A stretch of 64,000 nt of DNA from WHTX01 sp038255145 (GCA_038255145.1 JBBSLP010000026.1:1-64000), one strand, 5' to 3'. Counted from the first letter of the stretch, positions 46,519-55,087 are shown. Numbers and translations are program-made. The notes: generated by a model from the sequence alone, not told the origin.

Positions 46519-47403
46519 ATGGATCCCCTCGTCGTCGCCGCCCGCCTCGTTGCCGGCCGCCATGGCGTTCTGACCAGGGCCGCACTGCTGAAGCAGGGCG
46601 TCAGCGACCGACGGTTGCACGGGCTGCTGAGCAACGGACGCCTCGTGCGGCTCCACCCCGGCGTGTACCGGTGGGAGGGCAGCGCACCGACGTGGCACCA
46701 GCAGGCACTGGCCGCAGTGCTCGCCGCTGACCCCGCTCTGCTGTCGCACACGAGCGCCGCCGCCCTGCACGAGCTTGCCGGGTTCAGGCCGGGGCGGCTG
46801 CACCTGGTCGTCGCCGCTGGTCACCGGCCTCGGCCGCACGGGTGCCAGGTGCACCAGCTGCGATCCTTCGGCGACGTCGCCCGCACGGTGGTGGACGGCA
46901 TCCCCGCCGTTGCCGTCCCCGTGGCGCTCGTCCAGGTGGCCGCGTGCGTCAGCGCCAGTCGCCTCGAGGACGCCGTCGACGACGCTCTGTGTCGTCGGTT
47001 GACGACGGTCGAGGAGCTCGGTTCGGTGTGTCGACGGGGCCGACCGGGATCAGCACAGCTGCGGGCCCTCCTGGTCGCATGGTCCGCCGACGGTCGGCCC
47101 GACACCCTGTCCGAGGCCCGGTTGCTACGGCTGCTGTTGGGACGGGGACTGCCGCGTCCGACCCTGCAACATCCCGTTGGCCGGTACCGGGTCGATCTGG
47201 CCTATCCCGACCAGCGCATCGCCATCGAGTACGACTCGTTCCGATGGCACGAGGTCCGTCGTTCCCGGGCCGGCACCCTGGCCCGCCGAAACGCCCTCGA
47301 GGGTGCGGGGTGGCATGTCCTGGTCGCTGCCGAGGCTGATCTGGTCGACGGGGCCGGGCGGATCGCCGCCGCAGTGACCGCCCTGTTGCGAGCCGCGGCG
47401 TGA
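46519..47403 (+). CDS. AbiEi-like antitoxin/DUF559 domain protein
   Basis: A 294-residue protein. The N-terminal helix-turn-helix (VVAARLVAGRHGVLTRAALL, then GLLSNGRLVRLHPGVYR) is the AbiEi_4-like domain of type IV antitoxins. The C-terminal part (YRVDLAYPDQRIAIEYDSFRWHE, with Arg-rich and LVAAEADL segments) is a DUF559/VSR-like nuclease fold with Asp and Glu in the active-site order. Many actinobacteria have scattered stand-alone copies of such genes. No partner toxin is visible next to it. The ATG at 46519 lacks a clear ribosome site. Palindromic repeats flank it on both sides, which suggests it moves or is maintained as a unit. Confidence 0.75.
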   Translation: MDPLVVAARLVAGRHGVLTRAALLKQGVSDRRLHGLLSNGRLVRLHPGVYRWEGSAPTWHQQALAAVLAADPALLSHTSAAALHELAGFRPGRLHLVVAAGHRPRPHGCQVHQLRSFGDVARTVVDGIPAVAVPVALVQVAACVSASRLEDAVDDALCRRLTTVEELGSVCRRGRPGSAQLRALLVAWSADGRPDTLSEARLLRLLLGRGLPRPTLQHPVGRYRVDLAYPDQRIAIEYDSFRWHEVRRSRAGTLARRNALEGAGWHVLVAAEADLVDGAGRIAAAVTALLRAAA

Positions 47404-47468
47404 CCGGGCGCGTCGCCGCCCGGGACCGGCGGGCCCGACGTCGGGACGGCGCACCGGTGAGGTCAAGC

Positions 47469-47505
47469 GGACGCATCCACCTACGCCACCGGTAGGCGCA
47501 AGCGT
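47469..47505. repeat. Diverged fifth copy of the palindromic repeat
   Basis: ACGCATCCACCTAC at 47471-47484 is identical to the left arm of copies 2 and 3 upstream. The centre (CCTAC, then GTAGG at 47492-47496) can pair, and the outer part is degenerate. It lies 66 bases past the stop of the DUF559 gene, so repeat copies bracket the gene. Confidence 0.55.
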
Positions 47506-47558
47506 TCACCTCAGTGGCCGGGGCCGGGCCGGGGCCAGGCCCGCTGGAGCCTGGAGGG

Positions 47559-47870
47559 CTACTGGAGCTCGGCGGCGGCGTCGAAGCCGTCGAGCTCGCC
47601 GCCGCCGCGGAACACGTGGGCCCGACCGTCGCTGCGCACGAGCAGGCCGGGGCCCCACAACTGGCGGTGCTCGTCGGTCTCCATGTGCACGTCGTAGGCC
47701 GACATGGGCAGGTGGAGCTCGTTGCGCGTGGTGACGACGATCTCCCAGTCCACCTGGCCGCAGGCATCGTCCTGGGCCACCACCAGGTCGCCGTAGCGCA
47801 CGTCCACGGGGATGCCGTTGAGGCGCAGGTGGCCGAAGCGGATGCGCTTGTGTCGCACGGCCACCTCCAA
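47559..47870 (-). CDS. Hypothetical small protein
   Basis: A 103-residue soluble protein starting MEVAVRHKRIRFGHLRLNG. It has a beta-strand-rich pattern (VDVRYGDLVVAQD, VDWEIVVTTRNELHLPM, GPGLLVRSDGRAHVFRGGGELD), no signal or membrane helix, and no recognised family. It is convergent with the DUF559 gene and lies about 170 bases before the PadR gene, on the opposite strand. Start codon choice is not supported by a strong ribosome site, and the reality of the gene is likely but unproven. Confidence 0.55.
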   Translation of the reverse strand: MEVAVRHKRIRFGHLRLNGIPVDVRYGDLVVAQDDACGQVDWEIVVTTRNELHLPMSAYDVHMETDEHRQLWGPGLLVRSDGRAHVFRGGGELDGFDAAAELQ

Positions 47871-47937
47871 GACGAGCGCAGCGGGACACCCGACCTTACT
47901 CCCGCGCCGCGTGCCGTCCCCAGCCTCGAGAAGGGGG

Positions 47938-47966
47938 TTGACGTTCGGGAGTTAACGACATATCGT
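47938..47966 (+). promoter_or_regulatory. Sigma-70-type promoter of the padR gene
   Basis: TTGACG at 47938-47943 and TATCGT at 47961-47966 are separated by exactly 17 bases, close to the consensus for primary sigma factors. The start site would be near 47973, about 67 bases before the ATG. An ACGA-N4-TCGT inverted repeat at 47955-47966 covers the -10 region and may be the operator for autoregulation by PadR. Confidence 0.55.
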
Positions 47967-48039
47967 GATGCATCAAGGACCGATCATCCGCTCCAGGCGG
48001 TGGGCCATCCGGGTCCACCCCCACAACACAGGAGCAACC

Positions 48040-48735
48040 ATGCGCAACTTCCATGACACCGACCGTGACGGCAACGACGAGCGCACCCCGTGGTCACCTC
48101 TCGGCCCCTGGGACCGCGGCTCACGTGGGCCCCGCCGGGGTCGACGTGGTCCCGGCGGCTTCGGGCCCGGCGGCTTCGGCCCCGGGTTCGTGCCCGGCTT
48201 CGGTCCCCCTCCCGGAGGCCCCGGCTTCGGCCCTCCCCCTGGTCGGCGTCGGCGCAACCGGGGCGACGTCCGGGCCGCCGTCCTGCGGGTCCTGGCCGAC
48301 GGGCCCATGCACGGCTACCAGATCATCCAGGAGCTGACCGCCCGCAGCGGCGGGGTGTGGCGCCCCAGCCCGGGCGCCGTCTACCCCACCCTCTCCCAGC
48401 TCGAGGACGAGGGCCTGGTCACCGGCCGTCAGGACGAGGGCCGCAACGTCTTCGAGCTGACCGACACCGGTCGCACCGAGGCCGAGCGCGTCAGCCAGGA
48501 CCCCCGGGCCCCGTGGGCCACCGACGACGACCTGGTCAACCTGCACGAGCAGTTCGAGCAGCTTGCCGGGGCCATCGGCCAGGTGGCCCGAGCCGGCAGC
48601 CCCGCCCAACGGGCGGAGGCCACCCGCTTGGTCACCGAGGCCCGCCGGGCCGTCTACCGGATCCTCGCCGAAGACGATCAACCCGCCGCCGGCGAGTCCC
48701 AGCCGGCCGATGAGGCCGAGGGCACCACGGCCTGA
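48040..48735 (+). CDS. PadR family transcriptional regulator with Gly/Pro-rich N-terminus
   Basis: A 231-residue regulator. The winged-helix domain lies at about residues 75-160: DVRAAVLRVLADGPMHGYQIIQEL, the HGYxI motif, then GVWRPSPGAVYPTLSQLEDEGLVTG, and a C-terminal dimerisation helix (VNLHEQFEQLAGAIG). The first about 70 residues are a Gly/Pro/Phe/Arg-rich disordered segment (GGFGPGGFGPGF). The ATG at 48040 has GGAG 5 bases upstream. PadR proteins repress their own and neighbouring genes. Its only downstream neighbour is the convergent ferritin-like gene, so targets are unknown. Confidence 0.9.
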   Translation: MRNFHDTDRDGNDERTPWSPLGPWDRGSRGPRRGRRGPGGFGPGGFGPGFVPGFGPPPGGPGFGPPPGRRRRNRGDVRAAVLRVLADGPMHGYQIIQELTARSGGVWRPSPGAVYPTLSQLEDEGLVTGRQDEGRNVFELTDTGRTEAERVSQDPRAPWATDDDLVNLHEQFEQLAGAIGQVARAGSPAQRAEATRLVTEARRAVYRILAEDDQPAAGESQPADEAEGTTA

Positions 48736-48830
48736 GCCATCCGGGCAGCGGTTGGCCGGTGGTGGTGAGACCGCCACCCCCGCCAGCACCCCGCTGGCGG
48801 GGGCGGCGTCGTTGGCGACCGAGGCCAGCC

Positions 48831-49661
48831 TCAAGTAGCCAGGCGCTGGACGGCGCCGTCGACCAGGGCCAGACCGTCGAGGCCGGGCAGGCGGTCCATC
48901 TGGCGGTCGATGCGGGCCGCGGCCCGGCGACCCTCGTCGTCGGCGAACAGGTGGCGCACCAGGAAGGCCACCTCCTCACCAGGCATCACATCGGAGCCCA
49001 CGGGCCGCCAGCGGCGCTCGAGGGCGAAGCGGGTCAGGGTCCGGGCCCGACGGCTCGTCTCCAGACACCGTTGGGCCTGGCCCCGGTAGAAGGCGATGTG
49101 CCGCCCCTCCTGGCGCATGATCCGACCCAACAGGTCGGTCAGCACCGGGTGCTGGGCCTGGGCCGCCAGTCGGGCGTACCCGGCCTGGGTGGTCAGCTCG
49201 TTCAACGCGCCCCACGCCATCTGCAGCGCGGTGTAGTCCCGCCCCACCAGGGCCGAGGCCACGCCGTGGACCAGGGGAGCCAGCCGGTCCCGCACCCCGA
49301 GGCCACCCCGCAGGGGGGCCACGCGCTGGGCGTTGGCCCCCTCGCCGTGGCGGGCGAGCACATCGCCGATCGCCTCGCCGTGCCAGTGCTCCTCATACGC
49401 CCACGTGGTCAGGAACGTGGTGACCTCGGGGTCCTGGTGGGCGGGGGTGACGAGGATGTCGCGCAGGTAGCACACGGTGTGGTGCTCGACGTCGTGCATG
49501 TAGCGCAGGCAACGCAGGGTGGCCTCGTCGAGGGGCTGGTCCCGGAACGCATCGAAGCCGAGGCCGGCCAGGTCGAGTCGGCCCGAGCGGGCCGCGGGGT
49601 GGTGATCGTTCCGCACACCCGGTCCTTCGGCGCCCCCGACCACGCGGATGGGGCCCGACAT
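48831..49661 (-). CDS. Ferritin-like di-iron protein
   Basis: A 276-residue helical protein. YMHDVEHHTVCYLRD, WAYEEHWHGEAI, ALNELTTQAGY and IMRQEGRHIAFY provide Glu and Glu-x-x-His ligands in the order of ferritin-like di-iron carboxylate proteins such as acyl-ACP desaturases and related oxygenases. Length and pattern fit a desaturase-like or uncharacterised ferritin-like protein rather than storage ferritin. There is no signal or membrane segment. It is divergent from the acyl-CoA dehydrogenase at 49707 across 45 bases, so the two may be co-regulated in acyl metabolism. Confidence 0.72.
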   Translation of the reverse strand: MSGPIRVVGGAEGPGVRNDHHPAARSGRLDLAGLGFDAFRDQPLDEATLRCLRYMHDVEHHTVCYLRDILVTPAHQDPEVTTFLTTWAYEEHWHGEAIGDVLARHGEGANAQRVAPLRGGLGVRDRLAPLVHGVASALVGRDYTALQMAWGALNELTTQAGYARLAAQAQHPVLTDLLGRIMRQEGRHIAFYRGQAQRCLETSRRARTLTRFALERRWRPVGSDVMPGEEVAFLVRHLFADDEGRRAAARIDRQMDRLPGLDGLALVDGAVQRLAT

Positions 49662-49706
49662 CGACGGCTCGGCAGTGTGAACAGCGACTCACCTACGATG
49701 TGACGC

Positions 49707-50864
49707 ATGGCCATCGAGTGGACCTCCGAGCACGAGATGTTCCGCCGCACCGTGCGTGACTTCGTGACCAGCGAGGTCGCTCCCCACACCGTGGCCTGGG
49801 AAGCGGCCGGCTCGTTCCCGGCCCACGAGCTGTTCAAGCGCATGGGCGATCTCGGCTTCCTCGGCGTCGAGTACGACCCCGCCTTCGGCGGCCAGGGTGC
49901 GGACCACACCTACACGGCCATCCTCGCCGAGGAGCTCTCCCGGGTCGACACCATGTCGGTGGCCATGGCCACCGGCGTGCAGACCGACATGGCCACCCCG
50001 TCGTTGCACGCCTTCGGCACCCCCGAGCTCAAGAAGCGCTTCCTCGAGCCGGCGCTGCGGGGCGAGATGGTGGCGTCGATCGCCGTGACCGAGCCCGATG
50101 CCGGCAGCGACGTGGCCGCCATCCGCACCCGGGCCGTGCGTGACGGCGGCGAGTACGTCATCAACGGGGCCAAGCTCTACATCACCAACGGCATCCAGGC
50201 GGACTGGTTGTGCGTGCTGGCCCGGACCTCGGGTGACGGTGGCTACCAGGGCATGAGCCAGATCGTCGTACCCACCGACCGGCCCGGCTTCTCGGTGTCC
50301 CGCAAGCTCGACAAGCTGGGCATGCGGGCCTCGGACACGGCCGAGCTCACCTTCGACGACGTGCGGGTCCCCGCCGAGTACGTCATCGGCGTCGAGGGGC
50401 GGGGCTTCCAGCAACAGATGACCCAGTTCCAGAGCGAGCGCATGATCGGCGCCTACAACGCCATCGGCGCCTGTCGGGACGCCCTCGATCGCACCCGGCT
50501 CTACCTGCGCGAGCGCAAGGCCTTCGGCGCCCCCCTGGCCGCCAACCAGTACATCCAATACACCCTGGCCGGGTTGTCCGCCCGCTTCTCCATGTTCGAG
50601 ACCTACTGCCACGACTGCGCCCTGGGCTACGTGCGGGGCGAGGACACCAGCCGCCAGACCACCATCTGCAAGCTGGAGGCCGGGCGACTGCTGCGCGAGG
50701 TGGCCGACTGGTGCCTGCAGTTCCACGGAGGCATCGGCTACATCGAGGAGACGTGGACGGCCCGGTTCTTCCGCGACGCCCGTCTGTGGTCCATCGGCGG
50801 CGGCGCCGACGAGATCATGCTGCGCACCATCGCCCGCCTCGACGGGTTCGACGCCTCGAGTTGA
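49707..50864 (+). CDS. Acyl-CoA dehydrogenase family protein
   Basis: A 385-residue FAD-dependent enzyme of normal length. MFRRTVRDFVTSEVAPH opens the N-terminal helical domain. SIAVTEPDAGSDVAAIRTRA and EYVINGAKLYITNG are the FAD and substrate motifs, and the C-terminus has GGIGYIEETWTARFFRDARLWSIGGGADEIML, where GGGADEIM is the signature of citronellyl- or terpenoid-like acyl-CoA dehydrogenases. The catalytic base is probably the Glu before TWTARF. The acyl group is not predictable. Divergent from the ferritin-like gene. Confidence 0.92.
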   Translation: MAIEWTSEHEMFRRTVRDFVTSEVAPHTVAWEAAGSFPAHELFKRMGDLGFLGVEYDPAFGGQGADHTYTAILAEELSRVDTMSVAMATGVQTDMATPSLHAFGTPELKKRFLEPALRGEMVASIAVTEPDAGSDVAAIRTRAVRDGGEYVINGAKLYITNGIQADWLCVLARTSGDGGYQGMSQIVVPTDRPGFSVSRKLDKLGMRASDTAELTFDDVRVPAEYVIGVEGRGFQQQMTQFQSERMIGAYNAIGACRDALDRTRLYLRERKAFGAPLAANQYIQYTLAGLSARFSMFETYCHDCALGYVRGEDTSRQTTICKLEAGRLLREVADWCLQFHGGIGYIEETWTARFFRDARLWSIGGGADEIMLRTIARLDGFDASS

Positions 50865-50922
50865 ACCACCGGAGGCCGGCCGACGGTGCGCCTCAGCGGC
50901 GCGGGCTGCATCGGGCCCCGGA

Positions 50923-51849
50923 CTACTCGCAGGCGATGCCGTCGTCGTCGGCGTCGAGCTCGTGGCTGTAGCCGGCGTCGCCCCGGTGGATCGGATCTGC
51001 GCCCGCGACTCGGACCGCCGCGCAGTTGGCGTACACGGCGGCCACCGGGTCGACCGACGCGGCGATCGTCGTGACCGCCGCAGGAGCGGCCACGGGAACG
51101 GGGACCACCAACGCGGTGGTGGCTCCCGCGCAGGGGCCGACGAGCAGGTCGGACAGCTCGGTGGCCTCCTCGGCGTCCACCGACAGGCTCCAGCGGGCCT
51201 TCACCGCCACCCAGTCCCCCACGTACTCGCACACGTCGACCTCGGGCAACCAGCCGGCTGGGTCCCGGTCCCCCTTGGCCCGGTTCGACGACGCCGACAC
51301 CGCCACCAGGGTCCGGGGGTCGCCGAGGTCGTTGGCGTAGGCCGTCTTGCGCTCGGCGTCCCACGACCAGCCCCCCGAGCGGTGGGCCTCGGCCAGGGGC
51401 ACCAGGTGGTCGACGTCGAAGGTGGACGGGTCGTCGCCGACCTCGCCGTCGTAGATCGATCGCCAGGCGCCTCCGTCGGCGTCACAACCCCCGCTGGTCC
51501 GCGGTGCCGCCACCGCCTCGGCCACCAGCACCTCGTCGCGGGTGTCACAGCCGTCGCCGTCGACGTCGAGCCAGTGCACCCACTGGTCCCGGCCGAACGC
51601 GGGTGCGGTCAGGTGCTGGGCCTCGACGACCAGCGTGGACAGCAGGCTCAGCACGTCGACCTGCTCCTCTGGTGTGGCGTCGCCGGCCGGCGCCGCCACC
51701 AACGGGGCCATGGCCCGTTGCGGCTCCGGAACCCCGCCGCCCCGGGTGGCCGTGCCCGCCGGGTTCGCCGCCGCGCTCCCGCACGCGGTGACCACGACGA
51801 GGACCAGGGCTCCCGCCGCCGCACTCAGGGACGGACGCCGAAGGGCCAT
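50923..51849 (-). CDS. Secreted HNH/DUF1524 endonuclease-like lipoprotein with excalibur domain
   Basis: A 308-residue exported protein. The signal peptide (LSAAAGALVLVVVTACGSA) has a lipobox Cys near residue 23. Residues about 95-220 form a DUF1524/HNH domain (CDTRDEVL, FDVDHLVPLAEAHRSGGW, NRAKGDRDPAGWLPE, CEYVGDWVAVKARW). DHL carries the catalytic His, with Asn and Lys following. The C-terminal 38 residues (VYANCAAVRVAGADPI to HELDADDDGIACE) are an excalibur Ca-binding motif with DxDxDG. Such lipoproteins are probable extracellular nucleases. It ends 59 bases from the convergent acyl-CoA dehydrogenase. Confidence 0.88.
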   Translation of the reverse strand: MALRRPSLSAAAGALVLVVVTACGSAAANPAGTATRGGGVPEPQRAMAPLVAAPAGDATPEEQVDVLSLLSTLVVEAQHLTAPAFGRDQWVHWLDVDGDGCDTRDEVLVAEAVAAPRTSGGCDADGGAWRSIYDGEVGDDPSTFDVDHLVPLAEAHRSGGWSWDAERKTAYANDLGDPRTLVAVSASSNRAKGDRDPAGWLPEVDVCEYVGDWVAVKARWSLSVDAEEATELSDLLVGPCAGATTALVVPVPVAAPAAVTTIAASVDPVAAVYANCAAVRVAGADPIHRGDAGYSHELDADDDGIACE

Positions 51850-51910
51850 GGTCTGCTGTCGGCAGATCGAACCCGGACCTGAGATGGACCCGACGTGTCG
51901 AGGCCGACGC

Positions 51911-52561
51911 TCAGCTCTGGGGGGGCTGGAAGACGATGGTGACGTCGTCGAAGCCCAGCGAGGTCAGCAGCGCGGTGAGCATGTCGCGGGTGTTGTCCTC
52001 GGCCCGGCCCGTCAGCCCGCTCTGCTCGGCCGCCCCCTTCATCTCGTCCTCGGCCCGTTGGTAGAGCTTGGCGTCGTCACCGGGGTTGGATGACAGCGCG
52101 TCACCCAGCCGGTTGATGAGGCCACGCTGGCGCTGGGCCACGTAGGTGTTGTCGTTGTCGATGCGGGTCTCGGAGAGCTGGGCCGCAGGCAGGGTGATGG
52201 TGACCCCGCGGCGGTCCGGGGTGACCTGGACGGCCTCGGGCCCCAGCGCGGAGAAGTCGACCTCGGCATCCACGCTGCCGGCGGCGACCATGTAGGTGCG
52301 CTCACCAGCCAGGAACGAGGGCACCAGCTTGACGTCCTCCTCGAGATCGGCGATGACCTGGAACTGCCCGCTGGCCGCCTTGTAGCTGGCCAGGTCCTGC
52401 AGGGCCTGGAGCACGACGGGGTTGTCCCGGTAGCGGTCCTCGGTCTTGCCGATGCCCAACAGCCGGGCGGTGGCGGCCAGCCCGGCGATGACGGCGACCA
52501 CGCCGATCACCGCGGCGAGGAAGAACACGGGCACGAGGACGACGCCACGACGCTTCTGCAC
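51911..52561 (-). CDS. DUF4230 domain membrane protein
   Basis: A 216-residue protein with an N-terminal membrane helix (GVVLVPVFFLAAVIGVVAVIAGLA, about residues 5-28) and an extracytoplasmic DUF4230 domain. ALQDLASYKAASGQFQVIADLE and VKLVPSFLAGERTYMVAAGSVDAEVDFS match the family, followed by VTITLPAAQLSETRID and a C-terminal helical segment. Function is unknown. It lies 61 bases upstream of the HNH gene on the same strand, so they may be one transcript. Confidence 0.82.
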   Translation of the reverse strand: MQKRRGVVLVPVFFLAAVIGVVAVIAGLAATARLLGIGKTEDRYRDNPVVLQALQDLASYKAASGQFQVIADLEEDVKLVPSFLAGERTYMVAAGSVDAEVDFSALGPEAVQVTPDRRGVTITLPAAQLSETRIDNDNTYVAQRQRGLINRLGDALSSNPGDDAKLYQRAEDEMKGAAEQSGLTGRAEDNTRDMLTALLTSLGFDDVTIVFQPPQS

Positions 52562-52660
52562 AGGGGGGACCTACCCACCTGTGGACATCGCCGAACGCCC
52601 GTCGGAGGAGGTGAACGCCCTGGCAGGAGCCCCGGCACCGCGCCAACCCCGGGGCCGGCG

Positions 52661-53308
52661 TCAGGCGGCCGTCGGGTGCAGCGCCGGGCGGTAGCCGTGG
52701 GCCAGGGCGCCGACCGTCGACGCCGGCGTGAGCACGATGAGCGCACCGTCTGGCGCGGGGCGGGAAGGGCCATAACCGTCCGCCGACCAGGCCAGCAGGC
52801 GACCGCCCAGGACCAGGTGGGCGGTGTCACCATCGGAGCCGCCGAGCACGACCATGGCACCATCGGGTAGTTCGGCGGCGGCGGCCGTGGTGGTGCGACG
52901 GGTGCGGCCGTCCCGCCGCTCGGCGTCGAGGACCCCGTCGAGCTCGTCGGCCCGGACCCAGACCCTCCGGTCCCCGTCGGCTCCACCGCCGCCCTCGCCC
53001 CGACCCGCCCGCCACGCCTCGCTGAAGGCCAGGTAGTCGGGACGGCGGCACTCGAAGCACGGACGGTGGCCGGCGGCCAGGGCGGTGACCTCGTCGAGGA
53101 AGAACAGCTCGGTGTAGCGGTTGGGGGCCATGACCTCGCGGTGGCGGCCGCCGAACTCGAGCAGGCAGGTGATCCACCGCCGCCCGTCCGCCCAGCGCAC
53201 GACGTTGCGCTGGCCGTCGTGGAGGCGGCCGCGGTTGCCCGTGAACATCCCCCGGCCGGTGACGGCCTCGAGCTCACCGAAGGGGGTGACCCGGTTCTGC
53301 AGTGGCAT
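52661..53308 (-). CDS. Uncharacterised conserved protein
   Basis: A 215-residue soluble protein. The N-terminal half contains a conserved-looking block RLHDGQRNVVRWADGRRWITCLLEF, then ELFFLDEVTALAAGHRPCFECRRPDYLAF. The Cys-x-x-Cys in PCFECRR may bind metal. The C-terminal half is mainly beta (VWVRADELDGVLD, GAMVVLGGSDGDTAHLVLGGRLLAWS). I recall this pattern from hypothetical proteins in several bacteria but know no function. It is divergent from the thiamine-dependent lyase across a region with palindromic operators, so co-regulation is possible. Confidence 0.65.
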   Translation of the reverse strand: MPLQNRVTPFGELEAVTGRGMFTGNRGRLHDGQRNVVRWADGRRWITCLLEFGGRHREVMAPNRYTELFFLDEVTALAAGHRPCFECRRPDYLAFSEAWRAGRGEGGGGADGDRRVWVRADELDGVLDAERRDGRTRRTTTAAAAELPDGAMVVLGGSDGDTAHLVLGGRLLAWSADGYGPSRPAPDGALIVLTPASTVGALAHGYRPALHPTAA

Positions 53309-53325
53309 GGCCCCGCGTTAGTCGA

Positions 53326-53341
53326 GTGGTCAGCTGACCAC
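53326..53341. promoter_or_regulatory. 16-bp perfect palindrome in a divergent promoter region
   Basis: GTGGTCAGCTGACCAC is a perfect palindrome 18 bases upstream of the conserved hypothetical start and about 95 bases before the lyase. TGGTCA/TGACCA is similar to GntR/FadR-type operators (TGGT-N-ACCA). It may bind a regulator controlling one or both genes. Confidence 0.55.
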
Positions 53342-53398
53342 AAGGCGCGTCAGATGCCACCACGAGAGACTGGAGCCACCGTCCGATCGCCTGGTCTA

Positions 53399-53418
53399 AC
53401 CTGACGCGCCAGTCAGGT
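53399..53418. promoter_or_regulatory. Inverted repeat just upstream of the acyl-CoA lyase gene
   Basis: ACCTGAC, a 6-base spacer and GTCAGGT form a perfect 7-bp inverted repeat ending 16 bases before the ATG at 53435. CTGACGCGCC within it also occurs inverted at 53344-53353 (GGCGCGTCAG). A TetR- or GntR-like operator overlapping the transcription start is likely. Confidence 0.6.
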
Positions 53419-53434
53419 GTGAGGGGGAACCGGC

Positions 53435-55087
53435 ATGACCACCATGAACGGCGCAGCGGTGATGGCCCGCGAGCTGAAGAAGCAGGGTGTCCAGTACATG
53501 TTCGGCATCGTCGGCTTCCCGGTGGTGCCCATCGCCATGGCCGCGCAGAAGGCGGGCATCACCTACATCGGCATGCGCAACGAGCAGGCCGCCTCCTATG
53601 CGGCCCAGGCGGCGTCGTACCTGGTGGGAAGCCCTCAAGCCTGTCTGGTGGTGTCGGGCCCCGGCGTGATCCACGCTCTGGCGGGCCTGGCCAACGCCAA
53701 GGAGAACTGCTGGCCCATGCTGCTCATCGGCGGGGCGTCGGGCCAGGACCGCGACGGCATGGGTGACTTCCAGGAGGAGCACCAGGTCGAGGCGGCCCGG
53801 CCCTACTGCAAGTACTCGGCGCGGGTCGAGGACCCGGCCCGGCTCCCCTACCTGGTCGAACAGGCCGTGCGCACGGCCTGGTACGGCCGTCCCGGGGCCG
53901 CCTACCTGGACATGCCCGACGACGTCATCCTCGGCACCGTCGAATCCGACGACCTCCGCGATGTCCCTGCCCTGGCCGACCCGCCCCGCACCTTCGCCGA
54001 TCCCGCCTCGGTGAAGGCCGCCATCGAGATGCTGCAGGCGGCCAAGAACCCCCTGATCATCGTGGGCAAGGGCATGGCCTGGGCCCGGGCCGAGGACGAG
54101 GTGCGGGCCTTCGTCGACGCCACCAAGGTGCCGTTCCTGGCCACCCCCATGGCCAAGGGCGTCGTGTCCGACCTCCACCCCCTGTCGGTGGGTGGGGCCC
54201 GCTCGTACGCCCTGCAGGAGGCCGATGCCATCCTGCTGCTGGGGGCCAGGCTCAACTGGATCCTCCACTTCGGCCTGCCCCCCCGGTTCAAGGCCGGGGT
54301 GAAGATCGCCCAGCTCGACATCGCTGCGGACCAGATCTCGCTCAACGTCCCCGCCGAGGTGGCCCTGGTCGGTGACGGCAAGGCCGTCATGTCCCAGCTG
54401 TTGGCCGAGGTGACGGCCAACCCGTGGCAGTACGACCCCGAGACCCCCTACCGGGCGGGGATCGCCGGCAAGATCGCCGAGAACGAGGCCATGGTGGCGG
54501 GCCAGGCCGCCGACGACGAGGGCGAGATCAACTACTACCGGGCCTTCCGTGACATCCGCGAATGGCTCACCGAGGACGACTTCATCGTCGGCGAGGGCGC
54601 CAACACGATGGACATCGGCCGTACCCAGATGCCCAACGTCCACCCCCGCCACCGCCTCGACGCCGGCAGCTACGGGACCATGGGCATCGGTCTGGGGTTC
54701 GCCGTGGCCGCGGCGGTCACCAACCCGGGCAAGCGGGTGGTGTCGGTCCAGGGCGACTCGGCCTTCGGTTTCTCGGGCATGGAGTGCGAGACCATCTGTC
54801 GCTACCAGCTGCCCATCACCATCGTGGTGCTCAACAACAACGGCATCGGTGGTGGCATCGCCGAGCTGCCCGGCGACCGGCCGCCGCCCCCCAACGTGCT
54901 GCTCCCGGGCGCCCGCTACGAGCAGGTCATGACGGCCTTCGGGGGCCGGGGTTGGTACGTGACCGAGGCCAACCAGCTGCGGGCTGCCCTCGACGAGGCC
55001 GCCGAGTGGGGCGGCCCCGCCCTGGTCCACGTGGTGCTCGATCCCAAGGCCGGCCGCAAGCCCCAGCAGTTCGCCTGGAAGAGCTGA
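53435..55087 (+). CDS. Thiamine-dependent 2-hydroxyacyl-CoA lyase / oxalyl-CoA decarboxylase family enzyme
   Basis: A 550-residue ThDP enzyme. Glu50 in GMRNEQAASYAAQ activates the thiamine ring. The ThDP-Mg motif is GDSAFGFSGMECETIC and LNNNGIGGG, and the end ARYEQVMTAFGGRGWYV fits the HACL/oxalyl-CoA decarboxylase branch. The central LDAGSYGTMGIGLG is also conserved there. Such enzymes cleave 2-hydroxyacyl-CoA to formyl-CoA and an aldehyde, or oxalyl-CoA to formyl-CoA and CO2. The absence of an adjacent formyl-CoA transferase favours the hydroxyacyl route, but this is not decisive. Two operator-like palindromes precede it. Confidence 0.88.
   Translation: MTTMNGAAVMARELKKQGVQYMFGIVGFPVVPIAMAAQKAGITYIGMRNEQAASYAAQAASYLVGSPQACLVVSGPGVIHALAGLANAKENCWPMLLIGGASGQDRDGMGDFQEEHQVEAARPYCKYSARVEDPARLPYLVEQAVRTAWYGRPGAAYLDMPDDVILGTVESDDLRDVPALADPPRTFADPASVKAAIEMLQAAKNPLIIVGKGMAWARAEDEVRAFVDATKVPFLATPMAKGVVSDLHPLSVGGARSYALQEADAILLLGARLNWILHFGLPPRFKAGVKIAQLDIAADQISLNVPAEVALVGDGKAVMSQLLAEVTANPWQYDPETPYRAGIAGKIAENEAMVAGQAADDEGEINYYRAFRDIREWLTEDDFIVGEGANTMDIGRTQMPNVHPRHRLDAGSYGTMGIGLGFAVAAAVTNPGKRVVSVQGDSAFGFSGMECETICRYQLPITIVVLNNNGIGGGIAELPGDRPPPPNVLLPGARYEQVMTAFGGRGWYVTEANQLRAALDEAAEWGGPALVHVVLDPKAGRKPQQFAWKS

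Noticed and set aside
43740..55087. An oxalate catabolism operon (CoA-transferase plus oxalyl-CoA decarboxylase)
   Set aside because: The two genes lie 8.5 kb apart on opposite strands with unrelated genes between, and the lyase could equally be a 2-hydroxyacyl-CoA lyase.
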